Assembly: GCA_963662245.2 (NCBI GenBank)
Contig: CAXXVQ010000009.1
Coordinates: forward strand, 682,001 to 746,000
Source: JAFGVL01 sp963662245
GTDB taxonomy: Bacteria > Bacteroidota > Bacteroidia > Bacteroidales > Paludibacteraceae
Length of the DNA stretch: 64,000 nt
Direction: 5' to 3'
Both the position numbers and the translations under genes were made by a program. The stretch's first letter is position 1; the number at the start of each line of letters is the position of its first letter. Below the pieces are notes generated by a model. The model searched no databases. It saw only the letters and a program-made list of their open reading frames with translations, and was not told the origin of the DNA. Shown one piece after another: positions 22,420 through 30,395 of the stretch.

Positions 22420-23124
22420 TTAATTTGCTATTTTTATTTCAGAAAATTTTGTGTTGAAAAGTTCTTCGTATTTGGCAATAGCATATGTGTCCATCATGCC
22501 TGCTAGATAGTCAATGGAGCCTTGAATTATTCCATATCCTTCGTATGGTCTATAGTCAGGGGGAAGTAAAATGCCTTTATTGTTATATGTTTCATTAGTA
22601 AATAGATTGTACAGGTCAGTCAATATTTTTTCTCCTTTTTTCTCATATATTGCAATGTCTTTATCTCTGTTTATACATGAAAAGATGGTTTTTTTTAGGA
22701 TTTTTGCTAAGTCTTTATATTTATTTAATGTTAATTCCTTTTGTCCATCTGTAGTTCCATGTTCTTTAATTGTTCTTTTATCAGTTATTTCGCTTAATTT
22801 TATGTCATTGATAAGTTCATTTGTGAGTTTTGAAACTATACTTTTTCTTAGAACCTGAGAATACTCCTGAATTGTTTTGTGAGAAGAAGAAGTTGATGCA
22901 TATTTACGAGCTGTGTCAATTATTTCTTTTAGTTGTTTAGCAGCATGGTCGTTGTTTTGCTCTATTTCATAGAGCAATTCATCAACATTGAAGTATCTTA
23001 GAGCTAATGCATCTTCTAAATCATGAACAGCATATGCAATTTCATCTGCAATATCTATAATTTGCACATCTAGTGTTCTTCGTTTTTCAAGATTTGTTTC
23101 TTTTCGAATTTCATTTAAGTAATT
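22420..23124 (-). pseudogene. dgt: dGTP triphosphohydrolase, C-terminal fragment (split by IS)
   Basis: The 235-codon C-terminal part of a dGTPase, interrupted by the insertion sequence at 23125-24175. It carries the metal-ligand region VQIIDIADEIAYAVHDLEDAL that belongs with the HD site, and the C-terminal helices ending near YLAGMMDTYAIAKYEEL. The frame continues into IS sequence up to 23238, giving a spurious N-terminus. Removing the IS and one copy of the 5-bp target duplication joins it in frame to the fragment at 24181-24774, for 432 residues, the normal length. It is unlikely to function as it stands. Confidence 0.93.
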
Positions 23125-24175
23125 ATGCGAATTAAGGGTTGAAAAAAGATAAATAAAGTGCTGTGATACAGCAAAATAAGCGGGTACATATTTTGTTATA
23201 TCCTTGAATATCATTAAATTAGATGAAAAATCATCCACGATTTATTCTAATTATGATACCCAAGGATAAGGCTATAAAACTAATAAAAATCTATTGCTAT
23301 GTATGTGAGCAATACGATAAAGAGATAAAATATATTTGTCAACGCTTTAGCAACAATGATCAGCCAAAATTTACAGACCAAGAGGCTATGAGCATTTACT
23401 TGTATGTAATGCAAGTTGAAGAACATCACAAAGTGAAAAAGATTCATGAATTTGCAAGTGAGCATCTTCGTGAATGGTTTCCAAAACTCACATCATATGT
23501 GGCTTTCAACACAAGGATAAATAGACTCAATGAAGGCTTTAAAGCTCTTACATTGTCTTTGTTTAATGACTTTGTGCCAAATGATTGTGATAAAGAAATT
23601 AGTCTTGTAGACTCTATGCCAATTATAATATGTTCAGGAAAAAGAAATTCAAAAGTGGCACAAGAAATTACTGACAAGGGCTTTTGCTCTACCAAAGGTA
23701 TATACTATTATGGATTGAAGTTACACGCCATTTCTTTTAGACGAAAAGGACATTTGCCTCATCCAGAACAAATGCTTTTCACAGAGGCTTCAAAACATGA
23801 TTTATGTATGCTTAAAGAAGCTTCTCAAGACATGTATAACCGTACTATTGTTGCAGACAAAGCTTATTCAAATGCTGAATTCTGGTCTGAGAAAAAGAAA
23901 ACAAACAACTTGTCCATTTTAACTCCTGTAAAGGCAATTAAAGGACAAACAGAATGGGAAAAACAACAAAATAAGGCTTGGGCTGATTTATATTCCTCAG
24001 CTGTTTCAACTGTAAGACAGCCAATTGAATCGCTTTTCAACTGGTTAAATGAAAAAACAAAAATACAAATAGCCAGCAAGGTTCGTTCTACTAGTGGTTT
24101 ATTGACCTTTATATGTGGAAGAATTGCTGCTGCTTTTATTAATTTGATATTTTAATTTCAACCCTTAATTCGCAT
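23125..24175 (+). mobile_element. insertion sequence, 1,051 bp, inside dgt
   Basis: Perfect 20-bp terminal inverted repeats: ATGCGAATTAAGGGTTGAAA at 23125-23144 and its reverse complement at 24156-24175. Flanking 5-bp target duplications TAATT are at 23120-23124 and 24176-24180. One DDE transposase gene fills the element. Length, repeats and the protein suggest the IS982/IS4-superfamily type; the exact family needs a search. The intact ends and clean target duplication suggest a recent insertion. Confidence 0.95.
23253..24155 (+). CDS. DDE transposase (IS982-like)
   Basis: A 300-residue transposase. Candidate catalytic Asp are in SLVDSMPIIIC (about residue 126 of the longer frame) and the later DKAYSNAEFW, with a Glu in RQPIESLFNWLNEKT near the C-terminus, as in the IS4/IS982 superfamily DDE. 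STKGIYYYGLKLHAISF between them is typical. An ATG at 23223 also opens the frame; the one at 23253 (MIPKDKAIKLI) is the better start. The stop falls just before the right inverted repeat. It appears intact. Confidence 0.88.
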   Translation: MIPKDKAIKLIKIYCYVCEQYDKEIKYICQRFSNNDQPKFTDQEAMSIYLYVMQVEEHHKVKKIHEFASEHLREWFPKLTSYVAFNTRINRLNEGFKALTLSLFNDFVPNDCDKEISLVDSMPIIICSGKRNSKVAQEITDKGFCSTKGIYYYGLKLHAISFRRKGHLPHPEQMLFTEASKHDLCMLKEASQDMYNRTIVADKAYSNAEFWSEKKKTNNLSILTPVKAIKGQTEWEKQQNKAWADLYSSAVSTVRQPIESLFNWLNEKTKIQIASKVRSTSGLLTFICGRIAAAFINLIF

Positions 24176-24774
24176 TAATTATAATCATTTTCATACAAAA
24201 ATTTATCTACAGAGGTTTCTAAGGTCTCTTTTACAATATATTTATTTATTGAAAGGAGAGTTCTATTTGTGAGATTCAGCCCTAATATACTAGGTTCTTT
24301 TTTCTCTAAACATCTAAGAATTCTAAAATTTTGAGCATTTCCTTCAAATCGAAGATCATGTTGAGATGCAAGTTTATTTAAAACTCTTTCTCCTTTATGC
24401 CCAAATGCTGGATGTCCAATGTCATGTGCTAATGCCGCTGCTTCAATAACATATATATCTTTATTGTCGTAAGTTTCAGGTATTTCATCTGCAATTATAT
24501 TTGCAATACTTCTTGCAATCTGTGAAACTTCTAAACTATGAGTTAAGCGGTTTCTAAAGAATGCTGAACTTTCAATGCCTAAAATTTGCATTTTCCCTTG
24601 TAGTCTTCTAAAAGATGAAGAATATAAAATGCGAGTAAAGTCTCTTTGATATGGATCTCGTATTGAATATTCTTCACTTGGAAATTCTCGTTCTATTAGT
24701 TTATTAACTTTAAGAAGGTTGTATTGTCGTTTAATTTCAGTTTTATCGTCAGGTAAGAATATTTGTTTACTCAT
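24176..24774 (-). pseudogene. dgt: dGTP triphosphohydrolase, N-terminal fragment (split by IS)
   Basis: The first 199 codons of a dGTPase. It holds FRRLQGKMQILGIESSAFFRNRLTHSLEVSQIARSIA and the HD motif ALAHDIGHPAFGHKGE, the core of the HD-domain metal site. Reading stops at a TAA created at the IS junction. The second Asp ligand of the site lies in the separated C-terminal fragment, so this product alone should be inactive. dGTPase normally lowers dGTP pools and affects DNA replication fidelity. Confidence 0.93.
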
Positions 24775-24927
24775 AATGTGTCGTTTATTAATTTATTCAA
24801 ATATAATCTTCATTTCAAACAAATCAATAGATTTTCAATTAAAGTTCACTTATGAAATTGTTAAAGTTTAAAATCCCCTTTTTGTAACTAAAACTTAACA
24901 TCCTCCATTCCCTTTATTTGAAAATAA

Positions 24928-24945
24928 TGTCGTATGTTTGCGACA
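24928..24945 (+). promoter_or_regulatory. ArsR-type operator enclosing the -7 box of arsR2
   Basis: TGTCG (24928-24932) and CGACA (24941-24945) flank exactly the -7 box TATGTTTG (24933-24940). The ATG of arsR2 follows at 24959. It matches the arrangement before arsR1. Confidence 0.65.
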
Positions 24946-24958
24946 TAAAACATTTATT

Positions 24959-25291
24959 ATGGTAAAGAAAGAAGTTTTTGATGCGGAATTACAGGAATTG
25001 GCACAATTTGCTAAGGTGCTGTCGCATCCGGCTCGTTTGGCTATTCTGAAATATTTGGCAGAAACAAAGACATGTATTTCGGGAGATATTTCGGATAAGC
25101 TTCCACTAAGTCGTACTACGGTTTCGCAGCACTTGAAGGAGTTGCGTGATTCGGGTTTGATACACGGCGAGATTGATGGTTTGAAAATAAACTACTGCCT
25201 GTGTAAGGAAACTATCCAGAAAAATCTTCAGTTGTTTGGGAACTTCTTTGATGTCATTGAGCAATCAAACTATGAGTGTGAATCCCGATGA
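24959..25291 (+). CDS. arsR: ArsR family metalloregulatory repressor (arsR2)
   Basis: A 110-residue winged-helix repressor closely related to arsR1: FAKVLSHPARLAILKYL, then SRTTVSQHLKELRDSGLI and EIDGLKINYCLCKE. Cys in KTCISGDI and in YCLCKE are candidate As(III) ligands. The ATG at 24959 was chosen because a TTG at 24938 lies in the promoter. The stop codon TGA at 25289 is provided by repeat C (TCCCGATGA...), so the repeat has replaced the original C-terminus. It probably represses arsC and perhaps ACR3 downstream. Confidence 0.87.
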   Translation: MVKKEVFDAELQELAQFAKVLSHPARLAILKYLAETKTCISGDISDKLPLSRTTVSQHLKELRDSGLIHGEIDGLKINYCLCKETIQKNLQLFGNFFDVIEQSNYECESR

Positions 25292-25312
25292 ATCGGGACT
25301 TCATAAACTCAG
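25283..25312. repeat. palindromic repeat, family C, copy 1
   Basis: TCCCGATGAATCGGGA palindrome plus CTTCATAAACTC; the block recurs at 25411-25440 with one mismatch. It contains the stop codon of arsR2. Confidence 0.8.
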
Positions 25313-25315
25313 AGA

Positions 25316-25396
25316 GCAAATAATTTGGACTAAAGTCCATTTGTTAGTCTAGTTTTTTAAAGTCCGTTGGTTAAAACCAACGGCAATGAAATAGCA
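25316..25396. repeat. interspersed palindromic repeat, family B, copy 2
   Basis: Contains TTGGACTAAAGTCCA and CCGTTGGTTAAAACCAACGG followed by CAATGAAAT, matching the block structure of copy 1 at 18901. Confidence 0.75.
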
Positions 25397-25456
25397 ATTA
25401 ATCAATTCAATCCCGATGAATCGGGACTTCGTAAACTCAGCAATTAATCAATTCAA
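25393..25456. repeat. family C repeat copy 2 within an 18-bp direct duplication
   Basis: AGCAATTAATCAATTCAA occurs at 25393-25410 and again at 25439-25456, with the family C palindrome block (25411-25438) exactly between. This looks like an insertion with target duplication or a copying slip. The region 25292-25475 before arsC holds only such repeats. Confidence 0.8.
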
Positions 25457-25475
25457 CAATAAAACAATTTAAATT

Positions 25476-25901
25476 ATGAAAGTACTAATTCTTTGTACAG
25501 GAAACAGTTGCCGTAGCCAAATGGCTCATGGATGGTTACAATCTTTTGATTCGTCAATTACAGTATGTTCAGCAGGAACAAAAGCAGCAGGTCGCTTAAA
25601 TGCAGGTGCTGTAAAAGCTATGGCTGAGGCTGGTATTGATATCACTAGTCATACTTCTGATGCTGTAGAGAAATATTTAGATGAGGAGTGGGATTATGTA
25701 ATCACTGTTTGTGGTGGTGCTAACGAAACTTGTCCTGCATTTATAGGTAAAGTAAAACACCGTCTGCATATGGGCTTTGATGATCCGTCGCATGTGGAAG
25801 GAACTGAAGAATTCAAATGGAGTGAGTTTCTACGCGTTCGTGATGAAATTAAAGAAGGCTTCTATAAACTGTATGTAGAGGATATTAAACCACAATTGTA
25901 G
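25476..25901 (+). CDS. arsC: arsenate reductase, low-molecular-weight phosphatase type
   Basis: A 141-residue protein with the LMW-PTP fold. The P-loop CTGNSCRSQMAHGW starts with the nucleophilic Cys at residue 8. The reducing cysteines used in this thioredoxin-coupled class are in VCGGANETCP (about residues 81-90). It reduces arsenate to arsenite, which is then exported. It lies in the arsR2 unit, upstream of ACR3. The strong repeat block between arsR2 and arsC may mean separate transcription. Confidence 0.93.
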   Translation: MKVLILCTGNSCRSQMAHGWLQSFDSSITVCSAGTKAAGRLNAGAVKAMAEAGIDITSHTSDAVEKYLDEEWDYVITVCGGANETCPAFIGKVKHRLHMGFDDPSHVEGTEEFKWSEFLRVRDEIKEGFYKLYVEDIKPQL

Positions 25902-25906
25902 TGTAG

Positions 25907-25934
25907 AGACGCATCCCGAGCTCGGGATGCGTCT
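25907..25934. repeat. perfect 28-bp palindrome after arsC
   Basis: AGACGCATCCCGAG is followed directly by its reverse complement CTCGGGATGCGTCT. No T-run follows, so it is a repeat rather than a clear terminator; TCCCGA/TCGGGA relates it to family C. Confidence 0.8.
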
Positions 25935-25960
25935 AAATTCTTGTAATATATTTATTCATA

Positions 25961-26345
25961 CTTTCTTTTGGCGCAAAAGAAAGTAAGCAAAGAAAAGCAT
26001 GACAGGCTAAACTCGCTCCGTCTCTCTTGCGGTCGACTTCGCTCAAATCCAGACACTTCGGAATCGAATATGGAATTCTTTGTTTACCGACTTCGTCAGA
26101 TTTATACAACAATAATTGAACGCAAATAAGAACAAATGATTTTGCCTATGGACTGACCTCGTTCGGAGAGCCGAAAAATCAGTGAGTGAGGCGAATAAAA
26201 TCGTCCTTGTTTGAGTGATCCCGATTCATCGGGAGAGCGAGTTTGGACGATTTCGCCACGCGAGCGCCAATTTTTCGAGTGAAGCGAACGGAGTCTTGAC
26301 TTTTTTTGCTTCGTTTTTTGTGTCAAGACAAAAAATGAAGAGAGA
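25961..26345. repeat. intergenic repeat, family D, copy 1 (long)
   Basis: Starts with CTTTCTTTTGGCGCAAAAGA, a palindromic head, then AAGCATGACAGG, AACTCGCTCCGTCTC and GGTCGACTTCGCTCAAA. It continues to GCTTCGTTTTTTGTGTCAAG. The first 140 bp are repeated after ACR3 (27477-27612) in the same orientation. The gap 25902-26439 of 538 bp holds this repeat and the palindrome at 25907, with no gene that can be supported. An overlapping minus-strand frame (26102-26497) is composed of repeat and was rejected. Confidence 0.8.
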
Positions 26346-26439
26346 ACCTTTAATATATATCTAATTATAAGCAAATTAACAAAAGTTATTTTTTGTAATG
26401 TACTTAGTGGAAATTGTCTAATTAAATAATTGTAGAACA

Positions 26440-27468
26440 ATGTCTGAAGAAAAGCATATAGGATTTTTTGAGAAATACTTAACGCTGTGGGTGGCAATCT
26501 GTATTGGGGTTGGTATCACAATAGGGCATTTTGCGGGAAGCAGCGTTGAGTTTCTTAGTAGCATGGAAATTTACCGAGTAAATATTCCGGTGGCTATTTT
26601 GGTGTGGCTGATGATTTATCCAATGATGTTGCAGGTAGATTTTTCCAGCATTAAACATGTGGGTAAAAAGCCTAAAGGCTTAGTGCTTACCGTTGTGGTG
26701 AATTGGCTGATTAAACCATTTACAATGGCGTTTTTTGCTTGGCTGTTTTTCTCTAAGTTATACGGAGCGTTTATCAACCCTGAAATGGCCGGAGAATATA
26801 TTGCGGGTGCGATTTTGCTAGGAGCTGCTCCATGTACTGCAATGGTATTTGTGTGGAGTTATCTGACTAATGGTGATGCCAACTATACTTTGGTGCAAGT
26901 TTCCGTAAATGACTTGATACTTTTGGTTGCTTTTGTGCCTATCGTTGGATTGCTGTTGGGTATTACCGATATTCAAATCCCGTATGATACTCTAGTAACC
27001 AGCGTGGTAGTGTTTGTGGTAGTGCCTTTATTAGCAGGATACCTTACGCATAAAGGATTAATAAAGTCAAGAGGTGAGCAGTGGTTTAAAGAGCAGTTTA
27101 TGCCGAAATTTAAGCCTGTTTCTATTATCGCTTTACTGACTACGCTTGTATTGCTATTTGCTTTTCAAGGAAATAATATTGTAGAAAAACCATTGATAAT
27201 CTTGTTAGTTGCTGTGCCGTTGGTGTTGCAGACTTACCTTATCTTTTTTATCACATGGTTTGCCGGCAAATATTTGAAGCTTCCTCACAAGATTTGTTCG
27301 CCTGCAGCGATGATTGGTGCGAGTAACTTTTTCGAGTTGGCTGTGGCGGTAGCTATTGCGTTGTTTGGCTTGCAGTCGCCTGCGGCTTTGGTTACGGTTG
27401 TGGGAGTTCTAGTGGAAGTTCCGGTAATGCTTTCGTTGGTGGCGATTGCTAATAAGTGGAAGTATTGA
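26440..27468 (+). CDS. acr3: ACR3-family arsenite efflux transporter
   Basis: A 342-residue membrane protein with about ten helices (bile/arsenite/riboflavin transporter superfamily). Family landmarks are AAPCTAMVFVWS in helix 4, whose Cys is needed for transport in ACR3, and NFFELAVAVAIALFG with the conserved Glu in helix 9, plus EVPVMLSLV. It exports arsenite made by ArsC. It is placed between two direct family D repeats. Confidence 0.93.
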   Translation: MSEEKHIGFFEKYLTLWVAICIGVGITIGHFAGSSVEFLSSMEIYRVNIPVAILVWLMIYPMMLQVDFSSIKHVGKKPKGLVLTVVVNWLIKPFTMAFFAWLFFSKLYGAFINPEMAGEYIAGAILLGAAPCTAMVFVWSYLTNGDANYTLVQVSVNDLILLVAFVPIVGLLLGITDIQIPYDTLVTSVVVFVVVPLLAGYLTHKGLIKSRGEQWFKEQFMPKFKPVSIIALLTTLVLLFAFQGNNIVEKPLIILLVAVPLVLQTYLIFFITWFAGKYLKLPHKICSPAAMIGASNFFELAVAVAIALFGLQSPAALVTVVGVLVEVPVMLSLVAIANKWKY

Positions 27469-27476
27469 TTTCTCTT

Positions 27477-27620
27477 CCTTTCTTTTGGCGCAAAAGAAAG
27501 GAAGCAAAGAAAAACATGACAGGCAGAACTCGCTCCATCTCCCTTTGGTCGACTTCGCTCAAACAGCACCCTGTCGTATAAGGAATTTTTGTTTAACCGA
27601 CTTTGTCGGGAGAATCAAGA
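27477..27620. repeat. intergenic repeat, family D, copy 2 (short)
   Basis: TCTTTTGGCGCAAAAGAAAG, ACATGACAGGCAGAACTCGC and TTTGGTCGACTTCGCTCAAA match copy 1 at 25961, and GTTTAACCGACTTTGTCGGG closes it. It fills the gap between acr3 and the rhodanese gene. Confidence 0.8.
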
Positions 27621-27664
27621 GCAATTAGGGTTTGTTATGTGTTTTTTATTAAAACTAAATGCGT

Positions 27665-28015
27665 ATGAAAAAGTTAAGTGTAATGGTGTTATTGCTGAGT
27701 TTTATGGGAGTTCTTTTTGCTCAAAAGAATGTGACTGTTGATGAAGCTAAAGCATTGATCAAGAAGGAGAAGAAATTAATTGTTGTAGATGTGCGTACTC
27801 CTCGTGAGTTTGAAGCGTTTCATTTAGATAATGCAATTATGATTGATTATTATTCTCCTACATTCAAACAAGACTTGGCAAAATTGAGTAAAAAACAGCC
27901 TATTTTGTTGTATTGCAGAACGGGTCGTCGTAGTGGTGAAGCCCTGCAGATGATGAAAGAAATGGGTTACACCAAAGTATATAACATGCTTGGCGGAATT
28001 ACCCAGTGGAAGTAA
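27665..28015 (+). CDS. exported rhodanese-domain protein
   Basis: A 116-residue single-domain rhodanese. A signal peptide (about 1-18, LSVMVLLLSFMGVLFA) precedes the domain, whose active-site loop is LLYCRTGRRSG with the catalytic Cys. Rhodaneses pass sulfane sulfur or act as sulfurtransferases for thiophilic targets. A start 6 bp upstream (27659) is also possible. It lies at the end of the arsenic region and converges with rnz, 1 bp away. A role in arsenic chemistry is only inferred from position. Confidence 0.85.
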   Translation: MKKLSVMVLLLSFMGVLFAQKNVTVDEAKALIKKEKKLIVVDVRTPREFEAFHLDNAIMIDYYSPTFKQDLAKLSKKQPILLYCRTGRRSGEALQMMKEMGYTKVYNMLGGITQWK

Positions 28016-28016
28016 T

Positions 28017-28934
28017 TTAGAACTCGAAACAAGTGCCGTCCTCACTTGAAACAGTATTCGGGAAGACAGTTTTAGCTTCTTCCAGTAATATTTGTTCAGG
28101 ATGGTGATAACGCGCTGAATAATGACTAATGATAAGCTGCTTCACATTTGCTTTTAAGGCGATGGTTGCAGCTTGTTTTGCTGTACTGTGTGTGGTTGTT
28201 TTTGCACGCTCAGCTTCTGTTTCAGCAAATGTGGTCTCATGGTACAGACAGTCGGCTCCTTCAATTATCGGAATAATTTTTTCGTAATATGCCGTGTCTG
28301 AGCAATAAGCATATTTCTTTGACTGTTCACCAGGTTTAGTCAATTGGCAGTTCGGAATGACAGTGCCTTCAGGGGTGACAAAGTCTTTCCCTTTTTTGAT
28401 GTATTGTAATTGTTTTACCGGAATTTTATAAAAGTCAATCTTTTCTCGTATTAGGTGTCTATCACTTTCCTTTTCTTCAAATAAAAATCCACAGCAAGGA
28501 ACCGCATGTTTAAGTGGAATAGTGCTTACCTTAACGGTTTTATCCTCAAATATCACTTCATTTTTTCTTGGATTGATGTGGTTGAAAATAACCTCATACG
28601 GCATTTCCTGACAGAAATAATCTATCTGAGGTTTAAGGATTTTTTCCAAATCGGCATGAGCGTGAATGTATAGGTTGTTTTTTCTTCCCATCATTCCCAT
28701 AGTGGAAATAAATCCTATCAGACCAAAACAGTGATCCCCATGTAAGTGGGAGATAAAGATGTGATTCAGTTTAGCCGTTTTGATTTTGTACTGGCGAAGA
28801 CGAATTTGTGCTCCCTCTCCGCAGTCGATCATAAAGACCTTTTCTCCAATATTCAGAATTTGCGATGTGTTAAAGTGTTTTTCGGTAGGAATGGCTGATC
28901 CACAGCCTAATATCGTAAGTCTCATTTTGCTCAT
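28017..28934 (-). CDS. rnz: ribonuclease Z
   Basis: A 305-residue metallo-beta-lactamase-fold RNase. The metal-binding HxHxDH motif is in FISHLHGDHCFGL (about residues 59-71). Typical downstream features include KHAVPCCGFLFEEK and the later AYCSDTAYYEKI, then HETTF and AKQAATIA with LIISHYSARY. It matures the 3' end of tRNAs that lack an encoded CCA, such as the tRNA-Ser in this window. Length fits the bacterial form. Confidence 0.93.
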   Translation of the reverse strand: MSKMRLTILGCGSAIPTEKHFNTSQILNIGEKVFMIDCGEGAQIRLRQYKIKTAKLNHIFISHLHGDHCFGLIGFISTMGMMGRKNNLYIHAHADLEKILKPQIDYFCQEMPYEVIFNHINPRKNEVIFEDKTVKVSTIPLKHAVPCCGFLFEEKESDRHLIREKIDFYKIPVKQLQYIKKGKDFVTPEGTVIPNCQLTKPGEQSKKYAYCSDTAYYEKIIPIIEGADCLYHETTFAETEAERAKTTTHSTAKQAATIALKANVKQLIISHYSARYHHPEQILLEEAKTVFPNTVSSEDGTCFEF

Positions 28935-28970
28935 GATTCAAAGATAGTGCTTTTTCTTTTTTTAGATAGA

Positions 28971-30128
28971 TTATTTACCAAACTCTTGCCATGCAACAAC
29001 TTCAGCCATTGTTCTTTTTTCGCCTTTATTGCCACCGAATACTAATTTCTTGTGTAAATCTTTTTTCTGTGAATGTTTTTCAAAGTAGTTTAATCCTTTG
29101 AAATCATCTGTCATTATTGTTTTTGATGCTTTGAATTCGATTATATGCAACCCGTCTTCATCTTCCGCAATAAGATCTATTTCATGTCCGTCACCATTTC
29201 TCCAGAACCAGGTGTCGGGAACTTCATTTTTATGATAAGCCCGTTTTATGTATTCAGATACCATCATATTTTCAAATAAGGCTCCTTTAAGTGGATGGGT
29301 GGAAATTTTGTCAGCATTATTTATCTTTAAAAGGTAACATAGCAGCCCACTGTCATAGAAATATAATTTAGGCGTTTTAATGATTCTTTTACTGAAATTC
29401 TCAAAATACGGTTGTAGCTGAAATGTGATGTAACTGTTTTCTAATGCCGATAACCATGCTTTTGCCGTTGGCTGTGAAATACCGCATTCGTTTGCTAAAC
29501 CGTTTAAATTTAGTAGTTGTCCGGCTCTGGTTGCGCATAAACCCAGAAAATTTTGAAATTGACGCAAGTCTTTTATGGCAATTAATCCGCTCACATCTCT
29601 TTGTATGTATGTTTGTAGGTAGTTTGCATAAAAGTTTTTAGAAGGTATATCCCTGTCATAAATAGCAGGATAAAAACCTTTTACGATGTTTTTTTCAAAA
29701 TCAGCATCTAGTAAAGAGGCGTTTTTTAGTTCCTGAAAATCAAATGGAAGCAGTTTGAATAAAGCAACCCGTCCGGCAAGACTTTGAGTGATATTTTGCA
29801 TTAAATGAAAGTTTTGCGAGCCGGATAATATAAATTGTCCCATAATTCTATTGTTATCTACAATATTTTGCATGTATGAGAATAATGCCGGAACTCTTTG
29901 TACTTCGTCAAAAATCACATATTGTTTGTATTTGTCAAGAAAACCATTTGGATCAGATTCTGCAAAGTTCCTGTTGTCTGGATTTTCAAGACTTATGTAT
30001 TCGTAATCAGGAAAACACTCTTTGAGTAGTGTTGTTTTGCCGGATTGACGCGGTCCGGTTAAGGCTAATATGGGGTATTTGCTTTTTAGTTTTAAGATTG
30101 GGTCTATTATGTTTCGTGCTAAATTCAT
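28971..30128 (-). CDS. AAA ATPase with DUF4143 domain
   Basis: A 385-residue protein. Walker A is GPRQSGKTTLL near residues 25-35 and Walker B is YVIFDEVQR. The C-terminal DUF4143 domain (about residues 190-340) carries an archaeal-holliday-junction-resolvase-like nuclease motif in GHEIDLIAEDEDGLHIIEFKAS. The start at 30128 was chosen because the in-frame TTG at 30146 lies inside a -7 box. These proteins are widespread in Bacteroidetes and Archaea, and their role is unknown; a mobile or defence role has been suggested. Confidence 0.85.
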   Translation of the reverse strand: MNLARNIIDPILKLKSKYPILALTGPRQSGKTTLLKECFPDYEYISLENPDNRNFAESDPNGFLDKYKQYVIFDEVQRVPALFSYMQNIVDNNRIMGQFILSGSQNFHLMQNITQSLAGRVALFKLLPFDFQELKNASLLDADFEKNIVKGFYPAIYDRDIPSKNFYANYLQTYIQRDVSGLIAIKDLRQFQNFLGLCATRAGQLLNLNGLANECGISQPTAKAWLSALENSYITFQLQPYFENFSKRIIKTPKLYFYDSGLLCYLLKINNADKISTHPLKGALFENMMVSEYIKRAYHKNEVPDTWFWRNGDGHEIDLIAEDEDGLHIIEFKASKTIMTDDFKGLNYFEKHSQKKDLHKKLVFGGNKGEKRTMAEVVAWQEFGK

Positions 30129-30143
30129 CTTCTTATTTTTATG

Positions 30144-30151
30144 CAAAAATA
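30144..30151 (-). promoter_or_regulatory. -7 box for the DUF4143 ATPase (minus strand)
   Basis: Reads TATTTTTG on the minus strand, an exact TAnnTTTG match, 15 bp before the ATG at 30128. Confidence 0.55.
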
Positions 30152-30361
30152 TTGATAATCTTTTTATTATCCAATTGTTTCTTTGGAAAGACAGGTGTTT
30201 AAACTTTGAAATAACGGAGTTTTTATTTTGAAAAAGCGGATGTTGTTGTTTTGAAATAATGCAGATTTAGGCTTTAAAATATGTAGAATATTAGCAGATA
30301 AATCTTATCTATTCTAGAGACAGATGATTTCTTTGGATATACTATTCTAGTAATTTATTTG

Positions 30362-30369
30362 TAGTTTTG
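30362..30369 (+). promoter_or_regulatory. -7 box for the YhdH-type oxidoreductase
   Basis: TAGTTTTG, an exact consensus match, 26 bp before the ATG at 30396. It overlaps a GTG at 30369 that would otherwise open the frame. Confidence 0.6.
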
Positions 30370-30395
30370 TGTGTAATGTGAAATTTAAGTTGTTT

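Noticed and set aside
26102..26497. 131-residue minus-strand frame overlapping acr3 start
   Set aside because: It lies inside family D repeat sequence and runs into the acr3 coding region on the other strand; no protein family is visible.
16866..27620. composite transposon carrying the arsenic genes
   Set aside because: Only one insertion sequence is present, inside dgt; no second copy flanks the genes. Repeats C, D and E are not clear IS ends.
30129..30146. TTG start for the DUF4143 ATPase
   Set aside because: It lies in the -7 box at 30144-30151.
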